From Pilaira anomala (lineage: Eukaryota; Mucoromycota; Mucoromycetes; Mucorales; Mucoraceae): 64,000 nt of DNA. The stretch lies in assembly GCA_025716855.1 (NCBI GenBank), contig JAIXMQ010000015.1, positions 310,001-374,000 on the forward strand. Direction: 5' to 3'. This document shows, piece after piece, positions 48,067 to 60,296 of the stretch. Positions within the stretch are counted from its first letter, which is position 1; every line of letters begins with the position of its first letter. Both the position numbers and the translations under genes were made by a program. The notes under the pieces were generated by a model, which made no database searches, had not been told where the DNA came from, and was given only the letters and a program-made list of their open reading frames with translations.

Positions 48067-49612
48067 TTACTTCTTGCTGCGAGTGGTGCTTTTTTTTGCT
48101 GGCTTTTTAGCTGCGGCCTTCTTTCTTTTCTTGACAACCTTCTCTTCCTCGACTTCAGGTTCTTTAATCAACCCTCTTTTGTATGCTTTCCTTATGATTG
48201 TATCGATAAAGGGAAAGTAGTCAAACTTTTGTCGTTTTATATTAGAAATAGAAGCAAATTTGTTATCTTCAATGTTTCTAATGTTATTGCTATAAAAGAT
48301 TTGTTTATCTTTTAATTGTTCCAGATGAGTTTTTAAAGATTTAAAGTCTTTGAGTTCAATGTCTTTCCAGGCAGCCGCTACAGATGGTAATCCTTCAATC
48401 TCTTTAGGTTCTTTTTGTTCAATATGGGTAAGAGGTGCATTATTATTACAAATCGAGTCCAATGAACGAATATTTGCATTTAAGATATTAGTATCAGTAA
48501 CGATCTTGTTGTAATTATCATGACGTATAGCCATTAAAGAAAAATCAAATCCATTTCTAGAAAGAAAAAAGTAAAATATAAAAATGCAGTTTGATTTGTA
48601 TATTGGTAATACTTACAAAGCATCCATACGATTTTGAATTACTAATCCAGTTTGTTTCAACCATTCGTCTTGCTTGCATTTACGGATTTTGTATGGTCGA
48701 GCTTTTAAACCATCTAATTCCCAGACGAAACCATTTTTATAGATGTAAGCAATGTAATGATATACTTTTTCGTACTCATCAGTGAATACACTATTTTGTT
48801 GTTCAGGTGATTCAGTAGACACTTTATGGATATTTAAGTTATCAGCTTGATGAGTTGCGCTATTTGAGATAATGTCGTCAGCATATTTATTCATGTATAC
48901 ATTTATTTAACTTACGGTGAATATGAATTATGAATACGTCTGATTTCTTCCGAATTACCCAAGCAAAGACCACGATTCTAGTTTTAATTTTTTAGTCATA
49001 TATGTTCATCATGATATTAAAAAAGATAAAACTTACTACAGATGAGAATCCTTCAGTAAACTCATTAAAATTATTAATGACCTCGCCTTTTTCTTTTATT
49101 TCAGAGTTTAATACAACATTCATCAATGCTAAAGTGCCACAGGCATTTGTAACCACCTAAAAAGTGAAGTCAGTATAAAAGAATTGTTATATCAAAAATG
49201 CAAAGGCTTACTTGAGAAGTAAAAACTATCTCATCCTCATCAGGATCTTCGTTTTCCCATTCTTTAGGCAAAGGCTCATCTTGGTATTCAGAGATAAAAA
49301 TTATGCCATGAACAAGACTTTGACAAGAAAAAAAAAAGGGTTAATAAAATACTCTTTAGTCATAGACCTGATTTGTAATAAGTTACCCTTCATCGTCTTT
49401 AAGATCAGTAAAATCATTTGAGAACAATTCCTCTGCTTTCGTGTCTTTTACACCATACTCTTTTAACATATCGTTAAAGATATCTGTAAACGCGTAATAG
49501 AAGCGTTTAGTTACCAAGAAAAGAATAAAGCAAATCGTTTACCTGGATCAGACGTGATTAACGTCCAATAATCGTTATCAAGCTGGTTTACTGTGTTTAA
49601 TAATTGTGTCAT
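48067..49612 (-). CDS. Ubiquitin C-terminal hydrolase, UCH37/BAP1 type
   Basis: Exons 49612-49543, 49483-49387, 49317-49212, 49156-49037, 48977-48916, 48859-48617 and 48556-48067; 395 residues. Catalytic features: the Cys motif TSQVVTNACGTLALMNVVLN, the His in YEKVYHYIAYIYKNG and the Asp in WELDGLKARPYKI. The C-terminal extension begins FSLMAIRHDNYNKI and has helical segments like the UCH37/BAP1 ULD region, then ends in a Lys-rich tail (KKRKKAAAKKPAKKS). Family knowledge: UCH37 works on the proteasome and INO80; BAP1/Calypso removes ubiquitin from H2A. The basic tail suggests a nuclear or chromatin role, but the subgroup cannot be fixed by eye. All seven exons join in phase. Confidence 0.9.
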
Positions 49613-50757
49613 AATAATAACGTGAGTATAAAAATAAAAAAAAAATAAAGTAAAGATAAAACGAAAAAGGGTTTTCTATGCATACAGTAATATTTATTGA
49701 AAACAAATGTGACAAATAAAAAAAAAATACTATTTTAAGAAATCTTGTAAAAGGACTTCAGAAGCCTTATAATATTTACAATGTATTTTATTGAGTGTTG
49801 TATCCAAGTCTCTTTAATAAAGGCTTGTTTTTATGAGGCATATAAAGATTCAAACAAAAATATGAGGATAGTAAACGTCGTTAGTTACGTCATTTTGAGT
49901 GTATGTTTACACTTTTATTAGAAATTATGTAATGGTAATTATTGGAGGAAAATTCCGTTCAAAAATGGTTGAATATAACTTACGTTTAATTGAAAATACC
50001 AAAAAAAAAAAAAAAAAAAAAATACACTAAAGATTAGATTAATTATCTTTTTAAAAAATAAACAAGCTATACTTACACTGAATCCAACTTGGGGAGACCA
50101 GCGATAACTGGTTATTGTTATTGTTGTTGAAGAGTGATAGATGTAACAGAGCTTATTGTCAGGGAAGAGCAAAGGCCATGAGAGCTAAATCCTTGTAGGA
50201 GGATGGAAAGAATTGTTAAGTAGATTATTTGTCACCAGAAGAAGTAAAATGTATTAGAAAAGAAATAACAAAACTCAGGTAGAATTTATGGCGAGTATTT
50301 GTAATATTTTTTTTTCCTCTAGAAGTTCCGTAAAGGACGGAAGGGATAAGGTGGTCCTACAAAAAAAGAGAAAGTAGAAATTTGCTGTTAAAAGTATTCG
50401 CGATTTCAACTTAAACAATTTTCAGCCTTGTTGCTTTCGGTATTATAACCTTCACTGTAATTACTTGTATTATATACAAGAAATTTAAAAAGAATCCTTG
50501 TGGTGCCAGAATCATACTAAAACTAAGGTGGACTGTGCACGCACTGTTATGCGGACTACACAAACTAATAATAAAAATGTTACACGGATATGGATACCTT
50601 TTGATAAAAAATAGAAGAACGCTCCTGCTGGAAAGTCCTTTTTTTTCACTTTTATTTATAATAAGGTAGAAAAGGGAGAGGGAAAGAAAAATATACAAAG
50701 TTAAAGAGGAGAGAGTGCGTGTGCGTGAGAGAGAGTGAATGAGAGAGAGAAAAAGAT
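49613..50757. other. Unassigned region with isolated splice-like signals
   Basis: About 1.1 kb without a recognisable protein gene. On the minus strand there are strong donor-like sequences (GTGTAAGTATAG near 50070 and ACGTAAGTTAT near 49980), an acceptor-like CTTTAG near 50030, and short open frames at 49939-50172 and 50411-50698 with no family features. It could hold a spliced non-coding RNA or a decayed gene, or be chance. The right end (50700-50755) is a GA-rich run. Confidence 0.3.
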
Positions 50758-52767
50758 TTATGCATCATGTTCCACATCAGAATAGCATAATGTACCCATT
50801 CTTCTTAATTCAGTTTCTCTTGCTCTTCTTGATCTCTCTTTTTTTCTGTGATAATACCCATTCTTTTTTCGAGCTTCTTGTAAACCATTGAATAAGATAT
50901 CGTATTGACAGAACAAACAGATCCAATCATCCGAGATGGGATTTTCAAATAAATTAATATCAGACGATAAAAATCCACCAGGAGCAATATCTTCGTTATT
51001 CTTTTGTTTACTCTTTGTCTTTTTCTTCTTTTTTACTGCTTTTGATAATGTATCTTCCAATAATGGTTTACCCTTATTTTTCCTGACTGTCGTATTAGCA
51101 TTAGCTAGCGTTGTTGTTGTCGTCGTCGTCGTCTTCGTCTTCTTTTCTGCCTGTAATACAGTCTTTTCAGCCTTTTTTGGTAAGATGACTTTTTTATTGA
51201 GTTGTTGTTGTTGTTGTTGTTCTGCTGCTGGATGATGATGAGCAATCATATCAATGTTTGAAGATGTTGTAAAATTATCTTTCCAGTTCCTTTCCTTTCT
51301 TTTGTTATCTGGTTTTTGATCATCCAAGTCTGAACATTTCAATTTTTTTTTGTTGTTATCCCGATCCAAATTTGTATCTAGTTGATTTTCTCGATTTAAA
51401 TTTGTATCAGTTGATGTTGTAATAGCAGCGGAAGCAGCAGAAGCAGCAGTAGTATTAGCAGCAGAACTTGTTGTTTTTGTATCTGTTGTTATTGCTATTG
51501 ATGTTGATGTTGATGTTGCTGTTGCTGTTGCTGCTGGAGGAGGAAGAGGAGTAATATTACTATTAAGTACGATGCTATGGGAATTTTTTGGTAAAGGTAA
51601 TGGTATAATTGGCGATTTAGTTAATCGAGGTTTTGGTAAAGGTAAAATCCTTCTTTGATTTATACGAGGATTATATCTCTTTTGTTCTTGTTCTTGCTTT
51701 TGATCCTGTTCAAGTTCATCATCGTCCTCATCCTCATCTCTATCTGCTCCTCTATATGTCTCACGCACTTTTACATAATTTGGTTCATTATTGATAGAAG
51801 ATGTTGCAGAAAGAGGTAAAGTATTTGTATTATGAAGTGCTGTTGTTGTTGTTGTTGGTGTAGGTTTAGTGATGGGTGGAAAATGATTAGGTGTAGGTAT
51901 ATTAGCAGAGAATGAGAATACAAATTCAGGTGAAGGAGTAAAAGAAGAGGAAGAAGAATGAGGTATTGTATTAGAAGTAGTGGTAGTAGTAGTAGAAGTT
52001 ATAGTAGAAGTTGTTGCTGGAAGAGGCTGTGGAGATGGTTGTGGAGTTAATGGCTTTGATTGTGTGGTATTTTGATTATTAAAATTGAAATCAAATGGTG
52101 GATCATCTGATACTTTATGATTTTTCATCATAGTTATTAACTGATCAATATCTTCTTCCCCTGTATTGTTCTCCTCTAAAGAAGTTGTTGTCGTTGTCTT
52201 TTGTGGATCGATTGTATTTGATTTTGGTCGAATCTTTGGTGATCTTATCACTCTTGGTGAACTAGAGATACGTTCACCTCTCATATTTGTTAACTGAAAT
52301 AAGTGATATCCTGACCAAGCTCTTTTTGGTATTATCTTTGAAGCAAGTCCTATATATATATATATAACAAAGAAAAGAAGATGAACAAAAAAAAAACATG
52401 TTGAGTTATTTTTTCACTCATTCATACTAGATGATGATGTCAGAAACTAACTTTGTTTACCTGCAACATTCTGGTTGACTTTATTCGATTCTTCTTTTAC
52501 CGAAGTAGTTTCAATAATGGAGGAAGACATGGAAGGTTCATCAGAATTCGAGGGGGATTTTGCGCAAGTCTTACTTGGAAATAAACTTTGCGGAGAAGAC
52601 CGAGTGACGTCGTCTTGATTGGATGTCGCAGCACATGAATTTGTGTTGGTGGTATTTTGAGTGGTTTCTGAGCTACTATCCGTACTATCACAGCTACTGG
52701 CGCTGATACAGCTACTAAACGATTCTCGCCTACGATGAAGGGTATGTCCTCCTACCGATTGACCCAT
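50758..52767 (-). CDS. Large disordered fungal protein with C-terminal WxCxxC motif, function unknown
   Basis: Exons 52767-52461 and 52349-50758; 632 residues. It is mostly low complexity: Ser-rich N-terminus, long Thr/Ser/Pro/Asn runs, a KYN-rich middle and a Lys-rich patch ([15 protein letters not shown]). The only ordered-looking part is the last ~75 residues: DDWICLFCQYDILFNGLQ followed by a very basic helix (KKERSRRARETELRR). That block has the look of a conserved module with one CxxC pair, and I have a weak impression of similar C-termini in other fungi, but I cannot name the family. Nuclear location is likely from the basic segments (inference). Confidence 0.7.
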
Positions 52768-53211
52768 CGTCTTTATTAATTACTAAGCTTAAACTATTTG
52801 TTTTTTTTTTGCTGTTAAATGTCCTTTTACAATGGCTTTTTTTTTTATATGTATATAGTTAGTTTTGAAAAAGTTTAATAAAATAGAAAAACTTGGGCAA
52901 GTAATAAATTGATTTTAAAGAAAGAGATAAAAAGAAAGTGGAAAGCGAAAGAAAGAAACGAAAAAAAAAGAAAAGAGTTACGCAGTAAAATATTATTCAA
53001 CAAAAAAAAAAAAAAAAAATTCACGCGTTATACCCTTCTGTCAACAGTCATTCTTGGCTTGTGCTTAAAAACTCGGTGTGCATAAAAGCATAACAGTTCA
53101 TGTTTTCTTATTGGCTATGGCCTTTACAACAGTCACTCGAAGAACAATTTCCTATTTTTGTAAACGAAGCTTGTTTCTGTTCATTTTCTCTTCCTTTTCT
53201 TTAACAGCATT
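52768..53211. other. Divergent promoter region between the orphan gene and SF3B5
   Basis: About 440 bases with T runs (52801-52810), A runs (53001-53017) and a moderately complex right half. A short open stretch starting at 53117 (ATGGCCTTTACAACAGTC) is not in frame with SF3B5 and is probably leader sequence; it could act as an upstream ORF. Confidence 0.4.
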
Positions 53212-53704
53212 ATGGTAAAATATTTTTAAATATATTATTTCATTATAAAAGCAGGACTAACACATTATTTAAAAGGATCGTCTTAATATCAACAGTCAGA
53301 TTGAACATTGTAAGTAATGAGCATATATACAAAGCTAAGGTAATTACTAATCTTTTTTTCTTTTATTATATAGTACAATCAAAATATGTAGGAACAGGAC
53401 ATGCTGATACCGTGAAACAGTAAGTGGAAAATATACACGTTGAGAATACTTTAATGATAATAATGTATTATTTTAGTGAATGGGCTACGAATCAATATAG
53501 AGATTCACTTGCATCTTTTGTAGGTCATAACTCTTTACTTTCTTACATGTCTGTTGCAGAAAACGAATGTAAAGCTCGTGTCAAACTCAACTTACTAGAG
53601 GTAATAGATAGATAATACTTTTGTATGTAGGGTAAATTCTGATATTTGATTTATAGAAAATGCTTCAACCTTGTGGACCTCCTCCTGAAAAAGAAGAATT
53701 ATAA
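53212..53704 (+). CDS. SF3B5: Splicing factor 3B subunit 5 (SF3b10/Ysf3)
   Basis: Exons 53212-53214 (the ATG alone), 53276-53309, 53374-53419, 53477-53600 and 53657-53704; 84 residues, near the 86 of the human protein. The protein follows the family closely: INSQIEHLQSKYVGTGHADT, WATNQYRDSLASFVGH, VAENECKARVKLNLLEKM and LQPCGPPPEK. Intron 1 separates the start codon from codon 2 and contains a perfect branch-site-like ACTAAC about 20 bases before the AAAAG acceptor. Family knowledge: component of SF3b in the U2 snRNP, supporting branch-point recognition. Confidence 0.93.
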
Positions 53705-53825
53705 GCTTTTAAACATGCTTTAAAAAAAATATGAAAAAATAAAATATATCTAGATATGACTTCGTTTTTTTTCTTTTTTTATTTTTTTTTTCTTTTTTCC
53801 TTTTTGTTCACCACTGTCAATAGTA

Positions 53826-55094
53826 ATGGGTAAATCCTCTAAAGATAAAAGAGACGTGGTAAGTAAAATAAAACTTTCAAATCTATATACATATATATCG
53901 TTTAACAATAAAGAATAGTATTATCGTCTTGCAAAAGAAGAAGGTTGGCGTGCTAGAAGTGCCTTCAAATTATTACAGTTAGATGAAGAGTTTAATTTTT
54001 TGCAAGGTAAAAAAATAAGTAAATATTATTTTCATTTAAAATTTAGCTAACAAAACAAGCTTCATAAAGGTGTTCAAAGAGCTGTTGATCTTTGTGCTGC
54101 TCCTGGTAGTTGGTCTCAAGTACTTTCAAAGCGATTAAGGTAAAAATAAAAAAAATAAAAAAAAAATAGAGTTTTATGTTGTATTGACATTTTGTTGTGA
54201 CAGTGAAAATCATAAGCAAACACCCAACGAACCTGAGCCAAAGATTGTTGCTGTCGATTTACAAGCTATGGTATAGATAGATAAAGGAATTTTATATATA
54301 TATATATATAAAAGTGCGTACTAATGCAAAAAAAATATAAAGGCTCCTTTAGATGGTGTAATTCAACTTCAAGGTGATATTACTAAAAAGTCAACAGCCG
54401 AAAAGATTATTTCATATTTCGATGGTGGTATGGCTGATATTGTTATTTGTGATGGTGCACCTGATGGTAAATATATATATATATATATTAAAAAGCATAA
54501 GTTTAAGATCTAAACAAATTATACATATATACAGTTACCGGCCTTCACGATATGGATGAATTTATTCAAGCACAATTATTACTTGCAGCCTTAAATATTA
54601 CAACACACGTACTTCGTCCTGGAGGAACTTTTGTAGCCAAGATTTTCCGCGGCAAAGATATTACATTACTCTACAGTCAATTAAAGATCTTTTTCCCAAC
54701 CGTGACATGTAGTAAACCTAGAAGTTCTCGTAATTCGAGTATAGAAGCATTTATTGTCTGTCAAGGATATCAACCACCTGCTGGCTATACACCTACCATG
54801 GCCAATCCACTTTTAGATTTACAGTATGATAGTATGAATGAATTAACAGGTCCTAACAGAACCATTGTACCTTTTATTGCTTGTGGTGATTTAAAGTAAA
54901 TATTATATATTTTGTTATGTGTGTACGAGTTAACATTTTCTGGTTTTTTTTTTAGTGGTTATGATGCTGATAGAACTTATCCTTTAACATCATCTTATAA
55001 ACAATTGGATCCATTACAACCTCCTATTACAGCACCTTATAAAACTGCCATGGAATTGAAACGAAGCAACTTTTATAGTAAATTAGATAAATAA
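53826..55094 (+). CDS. TRM7: tRNA 2'-O-ribose methyltransferase Trm7/FTSJ1
   Basis: Exons 53826-53858, 53919-54006, 54070-54139, 54204-54270, 54343-54466, 54535-54895 and 54956-55094; 293 residues. The FtsJ fold and KDKE tetrad are visible: [14 protein letters not shown] (K), [27 protein letters not shown] (D), [13 protein letters not shown] (K) and [12 protein letters not shown] (E). Family knowledge: methylates C32 and N34 in the anticodon loop of tRNAs including tRNA-Phe, with Trm732 and Trm734. The C-terminal part ([13 protein letters not shown]) matches Trm7 rather than the mitochondrial Mrm2 or nucleolar Spb1. Confidence 0.96.
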
Positions 55095-55258
55095 ACTAGA
55101 ATTAGGATAGAGAAAGCGAGAGAGAGAGAGAGAAAGAGAGAATAGGACAAATATATTTATGTATGTATAGTAAGAAGTTTTTTTTTTTTTGTTTTTTGTT
55201 TTTTGTGATTTCCTTTTTTTTTTTTTTTTGTTTGTTTTTTGTTTTTGTTTGTTGCTTT

Positions 55259-56284
55259 TTATGAATTTCTGGTAGCAGCTAATTGATGTTGTCTTTGTAA
55301 ATACTGTGTTGGGTATCTTACTCTTAATTTATCTTGATATTCTCTTTCTTCAGGTGTCATTGGATCATTAGGTAATTTTATCAAGATATCATTAGGCATC
55401 AATTCTTCTTTCAGCCTTTGTTGTTGTTCTTCTAATAATGCTTTTGCTTGTCTACGTTGAAACATGATGTGATAAATATGATCCATTTGATTACGAATTG
55501 ATAAATGATCTTGACGAATTAAGAATCTTTCCTTTTCTAAATTTCTACGCTGATAATTTACAAATGATTCCATTTGTTCAAAATCTGCCATACGTGATGA
55601 AAATTGAGAAATTTTGGATCGAATGAGATCATATGTTTTTTCCAATCTTTCAGATTCATGATCCATATCATCCAAACCATCTTCTGTTTGTTGTTGTTGT
55701 TGTTCTTCTTTTGTTGATTGAAAGATAGATGAAGCAGCTACATTTGGTTTTACATGAGATGCAAGGAAAGCAACAACAGACATGATAGGATTATCCACAT
55801 GTTCTTTTTGATCGAAATTTAATAAACCCAATTTCTTTACTTGAGGATCAATACGAGGATCGGCTGTAGGTAATTTAAGATAATGGAGAATACAATCATC
55901 ACGTGTTTTAGTAGAAACATGTTCTGCAATCTTATCCCAATCTTCTGGAAACATTTCTAATCCTTCCAACAATAAAAGTTCTTCTTGTTCTGTCCACTGT
56001 TCAACAGTAGCTCTTTCTGCTTCTTTTTTATAATTTTCTTTGGATGTTGTTTCCGCTGTTTCGTAACATTCTTTACAGATAAAATTTGTTTCGTTACGAT
56101 ATCCTTCCTTTACTTTTTTCTCACATGATTTACATTTCTTGGTTGGTGTAGCTTTATAAATATCAGCTCGCAAGTCTAAATTCATATCTATTGCGGTTTG
56201 TGGTGATGATGAGGATGATGTTGGTGAAGGTGTAGGTAGTGATAGTGATGATGGTGATGATGATGGTTTTATTGTTGTTATTGC

Positions 56285-56323
<39 letters not shown>

Positions 56324-57917
56324 GGCTGTTGCTGTTGATGTTGATGTTTCTGCTGTAGTTGCTATCGATGTAGATGTGGTTGTATTATCTCGGATTTTCT
56401 CAGATTCTTCTTCTTCTTCTTCTTGATTAGCTTCTGTAGCATATTTATTTAATCCTGGAGGTAATTCAGCAATAATTTTAACTTGACCTTCAAAAGGAGG
56501 ACCAATAGCTGTTGGTTTAGCAGTAGGATCCATCTATATAAAAATAAAAGACATTTTAATTTTTTTTTTTCTCTGTACATGAAATATGTACAACCCAAAC
56601 AAACCTGATAATTAATTAAACCCCATTGTTCTAAAAACGCATGGACACGAATAATAGCGCATACATCACCTGTCATATTTCTTCTACAAGCTGTAACTGT
56701 CAAGTATTCTAACGGATTTAAACGATAAGTATTAATCATGAAATCACGATAATCTTTATAAACTGTAGGATTCTTGGACTTGTTTTTGTTATTAAAGAAT
56801 TCAGGTAATCCACGGGTTTCAATGGAATGAATGGTAGAGATATCAAACCACGCTGCATAAGAAGGAATAATGATTTCGTGTTGTTGAACGGGCATAAATT
56901 GAAGTGCAATTTCATCTTGGGTAGGTTCCTTTGGCGTTTTTACCTTTTTATTATTACCTTCTTCAGAATCGGAATCTAATGTTCGTTTCTTTTTCTTTGG
57001 CTTGATTGACTTTTGTTGTTCTACCATGACATAATCGAGTGGTGACATCCACTCATTATACTTTACACTGTCCTCTACCCAATTCAACTTTAAATGCCAT
57101 GGTGCTTTTTGATGGTCTTGAGGTATAATTGAATGAACCCCATCTTCCTTGTCTTTAAGAACATCTGTAAAAGCAACAATCGTATTATAGGAATCTGGAA
57201 GTCCAACCCAATGAACAACAACTCGATCATCAAATGTGTTTTCAATTACTCTCCATGTTTTATGATGTTTGTCCAATGTTTGTTCTTCGTTATAAATAAT
57301 ATGAGTTGCTTCTGTCGTTTCATTCGTTATTGTACCTGTTTTTTTTTGGTAAGTGTCAATGAGTTTTGTTGTTTAAAGACATATACTTTTTTTTTACCTC
57401 CTAAACCTTCAATTAACAAACTCATCTTTTTCTTTCGATGTTCATCTACAGAAGAGTCAAATGAGACACAAGGAATACTTGCTTCAAAATCAGCGTCAGC
57501 TAAAGCTTGTTTGAGAACTTGAGTCATTTTGAGATAAGTAGGTATTTCTTCTTGGGCTTCAAAACGCCAACCCTTGATATGATGATCTGACTTAAATTTA
57601 TAAGCAGCCTTCAAGATAACATAAAGAGAAGAAGTAGTAGATAATTGGTTGACACTAAACAAGGAAAAAGGGACACCAGCTTGAATGGTTTTACGATGTC
57701 GTTTTGCTTTTTCAGCTGCTTCTTTACCAAGATGGTCGAGTTGAAATTTTTGAAAGTGTGCAGTAAAATATGACAAATCGGGTGAAGTAAAACTTGTATC
57801 GGCTCCTTCTTTATCCAAGTCAACACGTAAGGCGTTAATGATATTCTCAAAGAACCCAATCGTTTTTGGTTGTTCATAATATTCTAAATCCACTTTAGGT
57901 AATTTTGGTGCTGCCAT
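55259..57917 (-). CDS. SWI3: Swi3/SMARCC chromatin remodelling core subunit (long paralog)
   Basis: Exons 57917-57398, 57335-56605 and 56533-55259; 841 residues. The N-terminal ~290 residues are the SMARCC module ([47 protein letters not shown]). SWIRM follows at about 320-417 ([37 protein letters not shown]), then a Thr-rich insert, a zinc motif (CKSCEKK...CKEC), SANT at about 597-645 ([17 protein letters not shown]) and a C-terminal coiled coil. Family knowledge: core scaffold of SWI/SNF. The (T)n run comes from ACA/ACC repeats near 56285-56335. The gene shares with the gene at 10619-12416 the intron right after WGLINY. The intron 2 donor is GTTTGT. Confidence 0.93.
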
Positions 57918-58209
57918 GGTCGTCGTTTTCGTTCTTTCTTTTTTTTGAAATTGTAAAATTATGATTATAAAGAAAGAAAGAAAGAAAGAGAGAGACTTAT
58001 TGTATGGAGGTTTTTTTTTTTTTTTTGTACGCGTTTTTTTTGTTTTGTTTTTTTTTCCTCTCACTCTCTTGTTTGTGTCTGTTTCAATCGGCGGTTGAAG
58101 CAGAAAAATGAACCTACACATTGGCTTAAATAAGCCACTTGGACCTTGTATGAGGAATTTTACCCCAGCTGATATATTATTTTTCTTTTTGTTTTATACA
58201 TTACATATA

Positions 58210-58687
58210 ATGAACAATTCCTTAAAGCTCATGGCTGGTAAGAATCTTTTTTAAGTACCAAAGTTTAAAAAAGTGACATTGGAACTCACACTCTTAAAAA
58301 TAATTTAGCTCAACGTCGTTCTATTCACCTTACACGTGCCTTATTCAATGAAAAGGCCGCTTCAGCATCTTTCAATACCAAGTCAGTAGCTGAGCAACTC
58401 AACTTATCACCCAATGTCTTGACACAAGCATTAACACATAAATCTTTCAAACACGGTAAAGTTCCTTCCAACGAACGTCTTCAATATGTTGGACACCGTT
58501 CTCTTGAGTTTTTTGCTCTTGAAGCCAGTTTGAATAATAAGACTGGTGTTGAGAGTTTAAAGAAGGCTATTGTTAACGTAGTCGAACCTGCTCATTTAGC
58601 TGCTAAATTTGATGCTTTAGGTTTAGAAGCTGGTATTCAATGTCACTTGGTAAAGCTTTGAGATAAAACCTGTCAAAATCTTATCTT

Positions 58688-58722
<35 letters not shown>

Positions 58723-58842
58723 CCTCAAGATGTTGTTACACCCTCTGTTAAATCAAAGACGCTTGAAGCTATTGTAGGTGCTGTGTATCATGAACGTGGA
58801 TTAAATGCTGCTAAAGAATTTGTAAAGAAACATGTATTATAG
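58210..58842 (+). CDS. Mitochondrial ribosomal RNase III-fold protein (mL57/Mrpl15-like)
   Basis: Exons 58210-58237, 58309-58649 and 58723-58842; 162 residues. The N-terminus is basic and looks mitochondrial (AQRRSIHLTRALF). The body is an RNase III-like helical domain: VLTQALTHKSFKHGK, then ERLQYVGHRSLEFFALEAS, and KSKTLEAIVGAVYHERG. The catalytic signature ERLEFLGDS of true RNase III is changed (E to Q, D to H), so it should not cleave. Family knowledge: fungal mL57 and mL44 are inactive RNase III folds in the mitoribosome; the small size and lack of a dsRBD favour mL57. A second ATG at 58231 is an alternative start. Confidence 0.8.
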
Positions 58843-58920
58843 AAAGAAATAGAAAAATAAAAAAAAAAGAGGAATAGAATTTATTACAAACGACTTTTTT
58901 TCTTTCTTTTATTATATAAT

Positions 58921-59980
<1,060 letters not shown>

Positions 59981-60296
59981 TATGTTTTTACTTTTTAAAA
60001 ACAGAGAGAGTGGGGGGAGAGAGTATATATAGAGTGGGGAAAGGGGAGAAGAGTCCTACTTGACTTTTTTTTTTCAACGCTCGCAACTACAACATAACCC
60101 CGTTTTTTTTTTTTATAGAAAAAAAATATCTAAAAAGCTGACATCATCCTCTTATTTGCGCCTGTTGGCAAGTAACAAAAACGTCAAAAATGATCGGGAT
60201 TCCAAGATACGAGTAAAAAAAAATACTTGTAAATTTCGGTGCCACCTTGTCAAGTAATAGGACCCCTTGCTTTCTATTTTAGCAATTATATAAGCC
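59981..60296. promoter_or_regulatory. Divergent promoter between NDUFS8 and uS5m
   Basis: 316 bases separate two divergent nuclear genes for mitochondrial proteins. It holds a GA/GT-rich run at 60002-60050, T runs at 60066-60074 and 60103-60114, and no coding frame of note. A shared promoter for co-expression is plausible by geometry only. Confidence 0.5.

Noticed and set aside
50411..50698. 95-residue minus-strand frame MYIFLSLSLFYLI...
   Set aside because: Starts in a CT/GA simple repeat and has no conserved features; treated as chance, although nearby splice-like sites are listed separately.
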